A stretch of 64,000 bases of DNA from Tolypocladium sp. Sup5 PDA-1 (lineage: Eukaryota; Ascomycota; Sordariomycetes; Hypocreales; Ophiocordycipitaceae). The stretch covers positions 1,426,001 through 1,490,000 of the forward strand of contig JPHH03000002.1 of the NCBI GenBank assembly GCA_000750105.3, read 5' to 3'. Positions 1 to 11,900 of the stretch are shown here, piece by piece (the stretch's first letter is position 1; every line of letters starts with the position of its first letter). The notes below the pieces were generated by a model. The model made no database searches, was not told the origin of the DNA, and worked only from the letters and a program-made list of their open reading frames with translations. Both the position numbers and the translations under genes were made by a program.

Positions 1-658
1 TGTCGTTTCTGAGTATGTTTTCGGCGGCATACGACGACTCGTTGGAGAACATGCCTCCGTCGCAGCTCACCATCTCCATGTGCAGCTGCCCCGGCTCAAC
101 CTGCCCATATTTACCGTAGCGAAAACCCTTGAAGCTGGGCACCAAACGGTCGGCGTCTATCTTCCGGCGCTTGCTCCTCCGGTTGTCGTCGGGAAAGTCG
201 TGGGGTCGCAGGGTCGGGGAGAAGGTTGATCGGGCGAGCGGGGTCATGAGGTTGATGTGGTTCGTCATGTCCAGCAAGGACCTCAGCTGCGAATTGGCCT
301 CGTCGAGGGTCTGGTCCAGCTCCTCAAAGTTGGGCCGCCGATGGTCGACTGCTCGTAGACGGGGGTTGCGGCGGGACGGGCCAAGCCAGGACTGCTCCAT
401 GGAGTGGTCCAGGTCGTCGAGGCTCGGCGCCTGTTCCTCAAGGCTTCGAATGCGCTCGGCTCGCCGGGACGCCGTTGACCACCGCATCTGGGGCCGACTC
501 GAGGCTGCGGGCGACACGAGGTCTCGATCCCGCGGGGCGTGAACGTTGCGCAGAGGAGGCAGTCTCGGGACAGGCAGCGGAGGGAAGTCGTCTTGCGCCT
601 CTCGAGCACGTTGGCGGTTCGAGCCCGAGCCCGAGCCCGAACCCGGCCTTGAGGCCAT
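1..658 (-). CDS. N-terminal part of a conserved fungal protein of unknown function (runs off the left edge)
   Basis: The frame opens with ATG at 658 and stays open for 219 codons to base 1, so the 3' part is missing. The first ~50 residues are a Ser-Gly and Pro rich disordered leader. Next come a helical, charged stretch (RRAERIRSLEEQ, then FEELDQTLDEANSQLRSLLD) and a basic cluster (RRSKRRKI) that could be a nuclear localisation signal. The last ~45 visible residues (FRYGKYGQVEPGQLHMEMVS, then a CDGG motif and AENILRND) look like the start of a folded, conserved module. I associate that block with uncharacterised ascomycete proteins but cannot name the family. The gene is divergent from AOS1, 1.8 kb away. 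The reading frame is solid; the function is unknown. Confidence 0.7.
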   Translation of the reverse strand, partial: MASRPGSGSGSGSNRQRAREAQDDFPPLPVPRLPPLRNVHAPRDRDLVSPAASSRPQMRWSTASRRAERIRSLEEQAPSLDDLDHSMEQSWLGPSRRNPRLRAVDHRRPNFEELDQTLDEANSQLRSLLDMTNHINLMTPLARSTFSPTLRPHDFPDDNRRSKRRKIDADRLVPSFKGFRYGKYGQVEPGQLHMEMVSCDGGMFSNESSYAAENILRND

Positions 659-2429
659 GGCGCTTGACGCTGGATGTGGTGCTATGACGTTGGCAACTAG
701 CGGGTGGACAATAGGGTGGTGATTGCGATGACGATGCAGCGAGGCGATGGTGTAGACGGTCGCGCGGTCGGCTCAAGGTAGGGTTGCAAGGCCACAAGGC
801 AATTCCTCCGGGTCAGATGAGGGGATCGGGCGGCCCTGGCTCGAGTAAGGTAATCTGTTCCAGGCAGTCGGTGCGACGCTCACAGCAGGGTGGTCTGTCG
901 GCGGCATCGGCCAAATGAGACGAGTCGCTGTGGGGTTTGCAAGCTGCCTGCCTGGGTAGGTAGAGCAGTGCTGATGGATGTCTGTAGAGTATGTACAAGA
1001 ATGAGGTCGAGTTAGGCGCGGTTCCAGGAGCTCTGGCGGTTCATGCGCCTCATCGTCGTTCCGCACCGCCCCGATGATGGTGTCGGCAGTCCAGCAGAGC
1101 GAGCCTCGGGCCGCCCGTCGCTTGGTCGGTCGGCGGCCACGTCAACGGCTGGCTGAGGCTGAGAGACTGCTGTTCGGCCTGTTCCCACGGAGGCTGTTCA
1201 GCTCTGGGAGGTTTGCAGGAAGCGGGAGATGCGCATGCGGTGGATAAGAGAGTTTGGGAGATGCGACGGCTGGGAGATGCAGTCGGGTGGCATGAGGCGA
1301 TGCGGACGACGAGACGGAACCGTCCACCCCATATTATTCCTCATATTGCTGGCGGCGGTGCAATGCACGGGGCGGGGTTCCAATGCGCTGGGCGTCTGCT
1401 TCAGCGCTGGCGGTTCGCTATTTGCCGCCTACAGGCTGCCCTGACCCGCCTTTTTGGCCCGTCAGCGTGGCCCCGTGGACATCCGGGTCGTCTCACTGGG
1501 CCGCTGTGATTGGCGGTTGCAGCTGAATGTACCTGCAGCTTTCATTGCGTGCTCTGTAGTCCGTAGTCCATAGTCCGTACAGATTCGCAAGGACAGGCCT
1601 GTAGAATCACGGCGTCTTTTATTTTGTAAAGATTTCGGTAGATGTGCCCCTGTTCGACGGTCACGTAGCTGAACCGGCACGACTGCAGGGTAACGGAGGT
1701 TATGCGCTGATGGGAGCTCAGCTGCAGCGGCATCTACCCAGCCGTTGTCTGGCAGTGAGTGAGACGGGCCGTGTTACAGACTCATGCAGTATATCGGCAG
1801 AGGCAACACCTCGGAGCTGCAGTGCTGACGGCCCGGCTCGCCAATTCCAACAGTGAATGCATCCACACCTACTTGAATCAAGGCCAAAAATCCCTGTATC
1901 TGGATTCAACAAACAGCTCTTGCGCTGCCACGCTGCCATTCATCACTTGGGGCTGACCTGTTGTCAGCAATTTGGCCAGGCCTGGCACTCAAAATTGCTA
2001 GTCGCTACCCAGCGGCACCTCAACGCGCCCCCACTGCGCGCTGTACCACTTTAACACACACCAAAGCGCGACAGACTCTTACGTCAGCGGCGGCCAACGC
2101 GCCCTAACAATTTCCAACCGCAACGAAACCCTCAGTTGCCATGACAGCCAACGGGCGAAAGGTTAACTCAACAAGCACGCAAACAAAAACGCAAACGCGC
2201 CTGGCAGACCCGGCAGCTGCTCCCACCGACAGGCAACTGCAACGCCGACCGTGAATGACGCTGTAAACGGGGCGCCTGGGGCGGGTTGCGCTCGTGGACC
2301 TTGAGCCCAACAACACCAACCCAACTCACTCGGCTCAACTCAACCTCTCGCTACACCACATCCCGAGGCGCGACGACATTACTATTCCACCATTTGCTTA
2401 GTCGCATCGACGGCACGCTGCTCGGATCG
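659..2429. other. Divergent intergenic region
   Basis: This 1.8 kb lies between two divergently transcribed genes and should hold both promoters and leaders. No ORF in it has coding-like composition or a recognisable product. I see no tRNA and no repeat of note. Confidence 0.6.
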
Positions 2430-4090
2430 ATGGAGCAGCAAAATCAAGGCCAGAATGGCCAACACCCGACGGTGCCGCCTCAATTGGACCTCCCCATCTC
2501 GGCTCAGCTCCAAGGCATGGCCAACAACGACAATCCAGATCCACTCGCCATGATGTCCGGGCAGCCCTTTTCGACTGGCCCGATGCCAGTTGGTGACCCC
2601 AGCTTCATGATTCCCACGATGATGGTCAACGGCAGCATGCCGGGGCATCTGCAACCCAACTCCATATCCGCAGGTAAGGCTCGGCGACTCGTCTCTCTGG
2701 CTCTCTATTCACTGACACCCGACCCATCGCAGACGACATCGCCCTTTATGATCGGCAGATCCGTCTCTGGGGTATGGACGCTCAGGCCAGGATACAAAAC
2801 GCCAGGATCCTCCTCATCACCATGCGAGGCCTCGCCAACGAGGTCGCAAAGAACCTCGCCCTCGCCGGCGTCGGCTCCCTCACCCTCCTCGACGGCTCGC
2901 CTGTCACCGAGGCAGACCTGGGCGCCCAGTTCCTCCTCTCCGATGGAGACGACCACATCGGCGAGAACCGCGCCGCGGCGGTCAGCGAGTCTCTCCGCAA
3001 ACTCAACCCGCGCGTCCGTATCCACGTCGACCCGGAGAGCGTCACGGCCAAGGGGCCCAGCTACTTCGCCGGCTTCGACGTCGTCATCGCGACGGACCTG
3101 GACCCCGACACGTTCAACATCATCAACACTGCGACGCGCATCAACGGCAAGGCCTTCTATGCAGCGGGCGCGCACGGCATGTATGGCTTCATCTTTAGCG
3201 ATCTCATCGAGCACGACTACGTGATTGAGCGCGACATGGGCAACATCGCCACGCAGCTGAAACAGGAGACGCGCACGCGCTCCATCATCGACGTCAAGAC
3301 CCGAAAGGACGGCCCCAAGACCATCGAGAGCGTCACAAAGCGCGAACTCTACTCGACCTGGTTCCTCGCCAGTGACCTCGCCGTCCTCCCCTACGAGTTC
3401 ACAAACTCCAGACGCCGCCTCAAGAGCGTCTCCCCCATCCTGTCGTGCCTCCGCGCCCTCTGGGAGTTTAAGCAACTCAAAGGTGGCGCGCTGCCCTCCA
3501 ACCGCGAGGACCTTAAGCTCTTTACTCAGATTGCCACGCAGAAGCATAAGGCCCTCAGCCTGCCCAGCGAGACCCTGCGGCCCGAGGTCCTGCGCAGCTT
3601 CCTCCAGAACCTGGGCAGTGAGATTGCCCCCGTCACGGCCATCCTCGGCGGCCAGCTCTCGCAGGACGTCATCAACGTGCTCGGCCACAGGGAGCAGCCT
3701 ATCCAGAACATGGTCGTATTTGACGGCGAAAAGCTCGGTGCGGAAATATACCCCCTGCATCCCGAGGGCGCCTTGGGGGCCAGTCTGCTCTCACTGGTCC
3801 CCAATGGCGGTGATATGGGCATGGACCTGGGCATGGGCGGCATGGGCGGCATGGGCATAGATGCCGGGGCATTCGGCGCGATGCCCCCGCCAGACGGCAT
3901 GCCCGTGGGCGCCGCCGGTCTCCCACACGGTGACGCTTCGGTGATGGGTGGAAACGTGGATGCCAGCGCGCAAAACACGTCCGCCCCCGAGGCCAATTAC
4001 TCGCAGCAGGCCAACGCCCTGTCCACAGACCAGTTTCCCTCTGCACCCGAGCAACCAACCGAGTTGAATGAAGGAGCGGCCGCAGCGTAG
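2430..4090 (+). CDS. AOS1: SUMO-activating enzyme subunit 1 (Aos1-like ThiF-family E1 half)
   Basis: Model: exons 2430-2673 and 2733-4090, 533 aa, with one 59-nt intron (GTAAGG..CAG). The join gives DDIALYDRQIRLWG, the start of E1-type ThiF domains. Aos1 pairs with Uba2 to adenylate SUMO; the catalytic cysteine sits in Uba2, so none is expected here. Visible landmarks are the nucleotide-binding region (ARILLITMRGLANEVAKNLA, LTLLDGSPVTEADLGAQFL), the conserved IGENRA motif, and the distal half ending QLSQDVINVLGHREQPIQN. Two features are unusual: an ~80-residue disordered N-terminal leader before the ThiF domain and a ~100-residue C-terminal tail rich in Gly, Met and Ala. They make it longer than the 350-400 aa usual for the family. 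UBA-like E1 halves such as Ula1 are less likely because of the strong DRQIRLWG start and overall order. Confidence 0.9.
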
Positions 4091-4770
4091 CAGCGCAAGC
4101 TAGACTTGTACGGTTGGAGTTTTGCGCAAGGAACCTCGGGTAGAGGAAACGCATACGGCATGGATATCGGCTTGGCTAGGAAAAGGACGGGCATGACTAC
4201 GCCTGTGTAGGACTACGGGCAGTGGGACAACTGCAGACACATACAGATAGACAGGCAGTTTACTAAAAATCGCCGTTGCACTCTCTACATTGCACGTCTC
4301 ACCCAATCACATGCTTCAGCGGGCAGTTGTGTCTGTGAATGATCCATTTGTCCGTATCCTTGTGTCCCTTTTTTGTTCTACTCAGTACATATCAAAGCAA
4401 ACGCGCGTAAGCGGCAATAGACCGCCCCTGATGAAAGAGCGCAAGCCTCGGGGTATATCCTCGAAAATGCCAGTGGCCGATGCAAAAGAAGCAAAGGCAG
4501 CGACAAAACGTAAAGCGCGCAGAATCAGCTGTGCTGCAAAATCAAAAATGCACAAAACCGTGTTCATCAAAGGCAAGAAAACGACAACAATCCTAAACGC
4601 CCTTTTGTTTGTGCCGGTGTCTGTGTGCCAACAGATCACATCAATGTCCCTGAACCCTTTTGCCACTGCTTATGCTCGTTGCTTCATGTACGTGCATCAA
4701 GCAGTTCCCCCCTTTTTTTTGTATTTTCTTGTTTTTGGTTGGTTGTTGAGAACTTCTGGAGTTCTGTGGT
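4091..4770. other. Convergent 3' region
   Basis: Non-coding stretch between the AOS1 stop and the end of the opposing frame. It is A/T-richer than its flanks, as expected for two facing 3' UTRs. A 172-codon plus-strand ORF here (4290-4808) has no coding character. Confidence 0.5.
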
Positions 4771-5475
4771 CTAGTAAATCGCCTTGCGAGGGCGGAGACG
4801 TCTCTTGAGAGGTCTCTCACACTCGGGGTCCGAGGTGGCGACGACGATGCAAGGATTGCCGGCGTTGTTTTCGTCATCGTTGTTGCTGGGTGGTGCTGTG
4901 GGAGCGCACGGTTCCTCGTCGTTCGGCGCCTTTCTCTTCTTCGATCCACCGGTCTTCGCACCAGTCTTTGACGATTTTCCATCCGTCGAGGTTGCAACAA
5001 CGATGCATGGCTCGCCGTCATTCGCGGGAGCACCAACATCAGCACTAGTCTTCGCACCGGTGTTCTTCGCAGCCGCCTTCGTAGCAGTCGCCTTCGTAGC
5101 AGTCATTTTCGTAGCGGCCGTCTCGGTAGCGGGCTTTTTCGCACCACGTCTCTTGAGGATGATTTTCCTCACTCCAGTCGTCGACACTCTTCCGGCAGTC
5201 GAGCGAGCACCAGTATTCGGCACCGCGTTGGGGGCAGTATTCGCAGTCACCGCGGATCCGATGGTCGGGATCGCTCCGAATCCGTACATGACCATGTCGC
5301 CGAGATCGACAATCTGCGGAGCAGGCATCGGCGCGGCCACCATCTTAGCGTCAGGACGCGGATGCGGCTTAATCTCCCGCAGCGACGGAAGGCCGAGGGG
5401 CGGCGCAAACCGAACAGACTGGTAGTGGGTCCTGGTTGGAAGCTCCGCGGACCCGGTCGAAGGGAGTTCCTGATT
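4771..5475 (-). CDS. Open frame continuing the upstream nuclear-protein gene beyond its TAG stop
   Basis: These 234 codons are in exactly the same frame as the large gene to the right and are separated from it only by the TAG at 5476-5478. The first internal ATG is at 5343 and would give a 190-aa protein, but the 44 codons before it also look coding (FAPPLGLPSLREIKPHPRPD). The product is Ala/Thr/Lys rich, with a histone-H1-like stretch (ATKATATKAAAKNTGAK). It carries the block PCIVVATS twice, in NDGEPCIVVATS and NAGNPCIVVATS, a related DEEPC between them, and basic nuclear signals (KKRKAP, LKRRLRPRK) near the end. It could be a C-terminal extension reached by splicing or read-through, the tail of a gene broken by a nonsense mutation or base error, or a separate small gene. 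Confidence 0.5.
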   Translation of the reverse strand, partial: NQELPSTGSAELPTRTHYQSVRFAPPLGLPSLREIKPHPRPDAKMVAAPMPAPQIVDLGDMVMYGFGAIPTIGSAVTANTAPNAVPNTGARSTAGRVSTTGVRKIILKRRGAKKPATETAATKMTATKATATKAAAKNTGAKTSADVGAPANDGEPCIVVATSTDGKSSKTGAKTGGSKKRKAPNDEEPCAPTAPPSNNDDENNAGNPCIVVATSDPECERPLKRRLRPRKAIY

Positions 5476-8400
5476 CTATCGGGAGTCCTCTCTATCGTTC
5501 GAAGAGTCCGCTCTGTCCTGCTTGCTGCGCTTGCGAGGCTGGTTAACGTTCCATCCTCGAATCTGGGTAGGCCCGGAGTTGGGCAGCGCGGCGGACGATC
5601 CAGTCTCCTTGTGGTCGTAGAAGATGGTCTTCAGCTCCGGCTTGTTTGTCCAGGCTCGGTGGGCAGGCACCGGCGCAGGCTGTAGCTTGCGGTACTTGCC
5701 GTTTCCAGCATCTCCAGACGGAGTCGAGCGGTGCTGATGGGCAGAGCCTGGCGGGCCATGAGGCGTTCCGGGAGGGCTCTGCTGCGCCATCTGGCCAGGC
5801 ATAGCTGGCGGGTTTCCAAAAGTCGGAGACAGGACCTGCGGAGCATGCTGAAGGGTGAATCCCTGAGGAGGAGGCGATCCCATGTACGCCTGCTGCTGGT
5901 GCTGGGGGTTCGGCAAGATTCTCTCAGAACCCAAGGACTGCGATGCAGGGTGGGGAGGCTCTGGGTAGCCTCGAGGGTAGCCGCGCGGATGGGGGGTTGG
6001 ATAATAGGCAGCCATGCCGCTGTGCATGCCAGGGCGCATTCCCGCATCGTGCATAGACTCTTCAGGGAGAGACTGGTTGCGGCCACGAGAAGGTCGCAGG
6101 GGTGGCAGCGGCTCAGCGCTTGCGTTATGCGAGAAGGGGATTCTCGAGTGTGGCACAGCTGTAGGAGGAGGCGGGTACTGGTGCTGGGCTGCAGCGCCAG
6201 CCATGGCAATCTGAGCTGGACCGGGCTGCGGCTGCTGGGACCAGTACGCCGGATTGCCGTAAGGTTGGGCGGGAAGCGCTTCGCTTCCATATCCTGCCAT
6301 TCCGCGAGGGTTGTTGTAGCCTGGGTCGACGGGGCGGCCAGACGCCATGTGAGCATCGCGATGATCTGGCGCGGCGTAGCCAGGGAGAGGGTAGTAGGCG
6401 CTGTGGTCCTGCATGGCATGACCAGGGGGGATGTGAGGGTGCGGCTGGAACTCGGCAGGTCTGGCCTGCGGGTGAGGCTGCATGCCCGGATCCTGGAGGA
6501 CAGGATACATGGGAGGCTCGGCGTTTGCGGCATGGACGGGGCCAGCCGGCTGCATTGGGGCTGGCTCACGGGGTTGGTTGTGCGTGAACACCACAGAGGG
6601 TTCCCGTGCCTTTCCTGGTTTCACCTGGCCGTGGCCATATGGCGCGGCTTGGGGTGCTTCTCCCTGTGTGATAGTGCTGCGAATGTCTGATTCCAAGACA
6701 GGAGCCTGTGGGTGGCCTGCGTCGGCGCCAACAGTAGAACCAGGCAATCGACGTTCAAAATTGCAGACCTGTGCAAGGAAGTTGAGGCCCAGGGTGTCGT
6801 CATCGGCGAGAGGAGTAGGGGCGGGCTTGGACGCCGTGAAGACATCACGGATCGCATCATAGCGAGAGGTCTTGGAAGAAGACGGGGTGGCACGGGTTGC
6901 CTCTCTGGCTTCTTCGTATGCCGTTGCGTATGTCAGGATGGACAAGGCGGAAATGCCACCATCAACCTGCTCAGGAAGCTCATCGGCAGCGCCCACCTTC
7001 TCTCCTGCGTCGGAGGCCGTGGCGTCGGACTGGGAGAGGACGTTGAGTTCCGTTTCCATTGCGGCAGTCCCGATGGACTTGGCACGGAGGGCCTCATCGG
7101 ACTCGACATACTCCGTGAGTGCAATGTCCTCAGAATCGATGTCTGCAGTCTTGCAGAAACGACGGAGAGACAAGCCCATCTGGGATCGCAGAGGTTTCTC
7201 ATAGGCACTGCGCTGGTTGATAGTTGGCTGGAAAGAGCGCGACGCATGAGCCATGCGACCAGAGGGATTGGCAAGGTAGACAACAGGTTTGCCTGGCATG
7301 ACATAAGGCTCGACCTCCTCCGCCTCGTTGGTGCTGTTACCGAGGAAAAGGCCGTGGGAGGGGTGAAGTCCATGTCGCTCGACCACATCCTGATCAAGAT
7401 CCTCCGGGGTAAGGGTGGAGGAATCGTAGTCGACCACTCTATGGTCTAGATGGGTGCCGTTGCTGTTTGGAGTTCCAGTGTACTTGTTGTACTTCTTCGC
7501 ATCAATCCGGGATGGGTCGTTGGTGGTGTCTTTGAAACCAATCTCCCATGGCTTAAACTCGACGATTCGCGGAACAAAGAAGCGGTAGTACCAGGGGGTT
7601 TCTTTGTTTGGCTTGTTGGAGTAAGACCGGATGCCATATTCATCCGCGGGCGTGGCGCTCTTGAGAACTTCGCGTTCCTTATGGGAGAAGAGGCCGCCTT
7701 CCATTCGAGGAGTCTCCGGCTCTGGCGAGGCCGGGACGGAACCTTCTTCAGCCGCCGGCGTGTTGGATTCTGTCACGGCCTCCGTCGCGGGCTCTGTAAC
7801 GGGCTCTGTCACGGCGGCCGCCTGTTGAGCAGCAGCAAGAAGACCCATTGCCGGAGCGGGGTGGGAAAGCTCGCCGGGTGCGAGCAGCTGGGCATGTCGG
7901 GCAGAGGCCCGCGTCACCTTCTTGGGCGTAGGCTGGTCCTCTGGCTGGGCCTGGGCCTTGCGCTTCGCAGGCGTGCCCGCACGAGCCTTGGAGGTGGCAG
8001 CCTCAGCTTTGGCAGCGGCAGCCTCCTTCTTGGCCGCCTCCTCAGCCGCCTCCTGGGCCGCAATGGCCGCCTTGGCAGCGACGTACAATTCGTAGGCCTT
8101 TGTTCCCGGGACCTGTGAGGGATAAGGAACCAAGTGGCCGTCCTGGTACTCCTCATAGCGGCCAAACTCATGGTCAAGATGAGCGTCATCGATGGCCTTG
8201 TACTCAAATCGATCATCACGAACCTGTAGCAAGACGTCAGTGCCCGTACCGTGCACAGAGGCGAGGCGGGAGGCGCCCTGAGACGGGAGTAACTTACATC
8301 GACTGGGAGACCCTTGGCATGCAGGGAATCAAGGACGTTGAGTTTGTTCAACAGTCCATCATAGTAGTCCTCCATCATGTCCTCGGCGCGGTTCTGTGCC

Positions 8401-8964
8401 AGTAGGTTAGCATCAAAGTGTGCAATGGAAGCGTGCCAGGCAGTTGGCATGGTGAGAGGAAGAAAGAGGTTATGGTGCGAGAGAAGGAAGGAAGGGGAGA
8501 CGGCATACCTGGTACTCTTGATCGGCTAGGAAGATGTTGTTCTCCGTGTTCTGCCTGGCAAGCTCAATATGTCTGTCGCGGTCTCGTCCAGCGTGGGCAA
8601 TGGCATCGTCGAGTCTCTCGTCGAGCTCTTCTTTCCGGGCCACAATATCAGGGTGATGCTCAAAACGAATAGTATCTGCCTTGAGGCCGTTGATGGTTCG
8701 GTTACACAGATTGGTAGCCGCCGGACCGAAGGCTTTGACAACGGTTTTCAGGAAGCCTCTGATGTGCCACGAACGGTCGTAAGAGGATTGGATCCGCGAC
8801 GAGGTAAAGGACTTAGCTCTACCACGGCGAAGGCCACGAGGGGGATCCTTCTTGGGCTCTGGGGAAGCCTTCTTGGCCTCTGCGGTGTTGGCTCCACCGT
8901 GGTTCCCTCGTCCACCTGCCTTCCCACCACGACCTGCTTTCCCACCTCGGGGTTTAGCAGCCAT
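5476..8964 (-). CDS. Conserved fungal nuclear (chromatin-type) protein of unknown function
   Basis: Model (minus strand): exons 8964-8509, 8393-8298 and 8223-5476, 1,099 aa. The introns are 115 nt (GTATGC..CACAG with a CTAAC branch site) and 74 nt (GTAAGT..TACAG); all joins are phase 0. The N-terminus is a Gly/Arg/Lys rich tail followed by a folded region (SWHIRGFLKTVVKAFGPA) and helices. An Ala/Lys/Glu coiled-coil-like stretch is followed by low-complexity TEP repeats. A conserved ~250-aa core contains LFSHKEREVLKSATPADEYG, WYYRFFVPRIVEFKPWEIGF and VMPGKPVVYLANPSGRMAHA. The C-terminal third is Pro/Gln/His rich and disordered, ending in a basic region. I have a memory of similar ascomycete proteins but no assigned function. 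The frame continues past the stop (see 4771-5475). Confidence 0.8.
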
Positions 8965-11900
8965 GGTCGACGCCGCGGAGAGGTATCATGTAAAGTGTGC
9001 TCCGGCGTAGCTTGTGTGCGGGATGGACTTGTGTGTGTGTGTGAAGGGTCTTTCTTGCGAGGTGAAGAGGAGACGTGGGAGTGAAAGCCCGAGCTGTGGT
9101 GAGGCAAAGGCAAATGGGTGTGCGTGTGCAGCGAGGCGCGTGAGCAGAGAGAGGGCCAACGCAAGATGCAGCGCAGGGCCTTTGTCGACGAACAAAAGAC
9201 CAACGCAGGAATGAGGTGCGAGAGACGGCGAGGTCGCTCACGCAGGCGGCGATGATTGCAAAGGTGGTGGTTTGGGGTTGTGGGAAGCGGAAGCGGAAGA
9301 GAGAGAGAGGATGAAGGGTTGATGATGAGGTGTGCAGGTGTACCTGGGTAGGTAGGCACCGTGGTTGGGAGGAGACCTGAGTGTAAGGGAACAGGGTGCG
9401 CGCCAGTGCAGTCCAGCGGTGCGGTGCAGCGCAGTGCAGGTCAGAAGTTTTCCGGCTGAGCGGCGACGGTCGGGAACGATGGCAGCAGAATAGACGGCCT
9501 GCGCAGTGCTGCGGCGTCCTCAACAACCACAACAAAAAAAGTCACCGGGCCGGCTGCAGGACAATAGCAGGCGATGGCTGCCAATAGAGACGGGTGAACA
9601 GGTGTGCGCAGGTGAAAGGGCGCGGCGCGGCGGATGGGCCAAGGGCGAGTGTAGTTTGCAGTGCAGCTGGCAGAGGGAGAAAGCCGAGAAGCTGGCCAGT
9701 CCCTTTTCCCCCTCTGCAGCCTGCACCCCGGCACCGAGCCAAGTACACCACCCCAGTGGCCGGCGGCCGCGGTACCAGCGGGTGCCTTGTACAGTACAAC
9801 GGCCGTCAAGCTCCCCAGCAGTGCACCTGTGCAGGGCCGCCAGCACCGGCGAAGCACCAACGGCGCCTGTGATTGGCGCTGCCGCTCCCGTGGCAGCCAC
9901 TAAGGCTCAATCGGTAGGAGTTGGCTCAATTTCCGGCCTGATGATTGGTGCGGAGCCGCAGATAGTCCGGCTACCGCGACTGCGCACCCCTGGAGGCTGC
10001 GGCGGCGAGGTACCAGTGACGAGCAGCCAAAGTCTCCGGAGTCCGGATGGTCGCGGTGCCCAAGCCCATCCAGCCTCGATGAGGTGGACGGGACGGTGAG
10101 AGTGAGAGTGAGCCGACTTGTACGTGAGAGCTTCACGCACCTGGATGGGCGCACAGCAGTCGCGCTGAATAGGTCGTGCCTACGGAGTCTGCGTCACAGG
10201 AATTGAACCGCATCACGACTGTTTAGGCCGTCGATGGCGCGGCCATTGGACGGCTCTGGCATGGCATCTACACGACAGCCTCGTCCGTCTCACCAACTAC
10301 CACCTGCGGTACCTGCGTCAGGCTGCTGCGCTGCACGCGCGGGTGAGACGAGACGGCCCACCGGCCAGAGTCTCATCCGCCTTCTACTATATTCCCTCTG
10401 GGACCACGGTGGCTGCGAGCTGCAGAGGCCAAAGAGAGCAGAAACGTTTGCTGCCGTCTGGCTGATTGCTCTGCCAGCTGACAGCGATGGGCAGTATTGG
10501 TCACACGACTGTGCAATCGCCCAGCACAACAGCTGATCTCTGCACTCGAGTGATTCACTGCTGCATTCAGGTGGCTGTGAATCACTGCAGCTACGAGCTT
10601 GGCCACGTCGGGCTTCGTGTGCGCTCAACCAGAAAGCACACGAGGTGGTCCAGTTGGTGAGCGCGAGTTAATATTGTCCGCCCGTTCCGCGTATTGCGTA
10701 TCTTGCCCCGAGCTACCCCAATGCCACTGTCTAAACACGCAGTAAATGGAATGCATATTCCATCAATCATCTTTGCCCCCAAACGTAGCCCCCGTCTTCG
10801 TTTCGCAGCTCTTCATGAAACTGCTGTGCAAAGCACTGCAGCTTGCCTGAACCATCAGAGACCCCCAGCCCCAGCGTCCGTCGGTTGCGTGCAGCCAGCT
10901 CCGCAATTTCCCCTTTTTGTGGGCTTGGCCCACTCTGGCACTCACTGCCAGATTTGGATGACTAAGCTCGCTGCGTGTCATTCATCCTCCTTGAACTTTG
11001 CAAAGCCCCATGCCAGGCAGCCTGGCAGCCGAGGCAATCATTTCGCCCTCAAGTTGGCGTTTGCTGAGTTCCGTCTGTGGCAGAGGTACCTCCGGTGTCT
11101 CTGGGGCAGTGATTTGCTACCTCACTTCGGACGGTCCCTGCGAGATCAAATCGTTCTCTGCAACACCAGACCCTTCCACGAGCGACGAGCCGAACCATCA
11201 CTTTCGGCTCGAACGGAGCCCGCCCACGTGCGAGCTCGATACATTTATTGGGAGATTATCAAGAATCGTCGCGATTGATACAGGCGAAGGCGGTGCCTTA
11301 AATCAGCTGCTGGTCAGCGTCGACCGTCTCTCAATGGGGCCCATGCAAAGTCCCGCTGGTTTTCTACCAGGCCGTCCGTCACCTTGGGTGGAATGCCTCA
11401 CCGCGACTTCTGCAATCCTGTGGATATGATTTTATACTCAGTGTTAATAGATGAATTGGAAAGATCGCCCCGAGCGAGCCATGGAAGATTCCAAGCAGTA
11501 AGTAGATCCCCTGAAGGATAGGTGATGCAGCAACTCGTCGAGAAGTTCTCATGTTACATCATTGACGAGACAGAGTGCTGGGAATGTCATGCCTCCAGAT
11601 CTTCCAATAATGATTTTCTTCTCACGCCTAAGAAACAACTGCCTGGCCATAGTATTGTCGGCCTGGGATAGCATTCGAGTTTGCCTGACAAAAGTGACAG
11701 CTATTGCCTGCCTACCCTAAAGTCGCGTGGCTCTGCTCTGAAATGCCAAGGATAGCTCCACTGCTATGAATAGACGATGACTTCCCTCCGCGACCCCTAA
11801 ATCTCGTCAATAGCGTTCGACTTTATTTCTTACATATTTCCGCAACTGTAATTCATAAAATATATAAAAAGAAATGAAAAACAAAAACAAAAGCCCAAGC

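Noticed and set aside
2705..3760. 351-codon minus-strand ORF
   Set aside because: Antisense shadow of AOS1; no motif, no splice-linked context.
4784..5425. 213-codon plus-strand ORF encoding hydrophobic Ala/Val/Phe runs
   Set aside because: Starts with TTG and is the mirror of the Ala/Thr/Lys-rich minus-strand frame; its membrane-like look is an artefact of antisense reading.
5469..5543. Intron joining the nuclear-protein gene to its downstream frame (GTTAAC..CAG)
   Set aside because: It keeps frame, but the donor is poor and there is no CTRAC branch site near the acceptor, so I list it as an option and not as the model.
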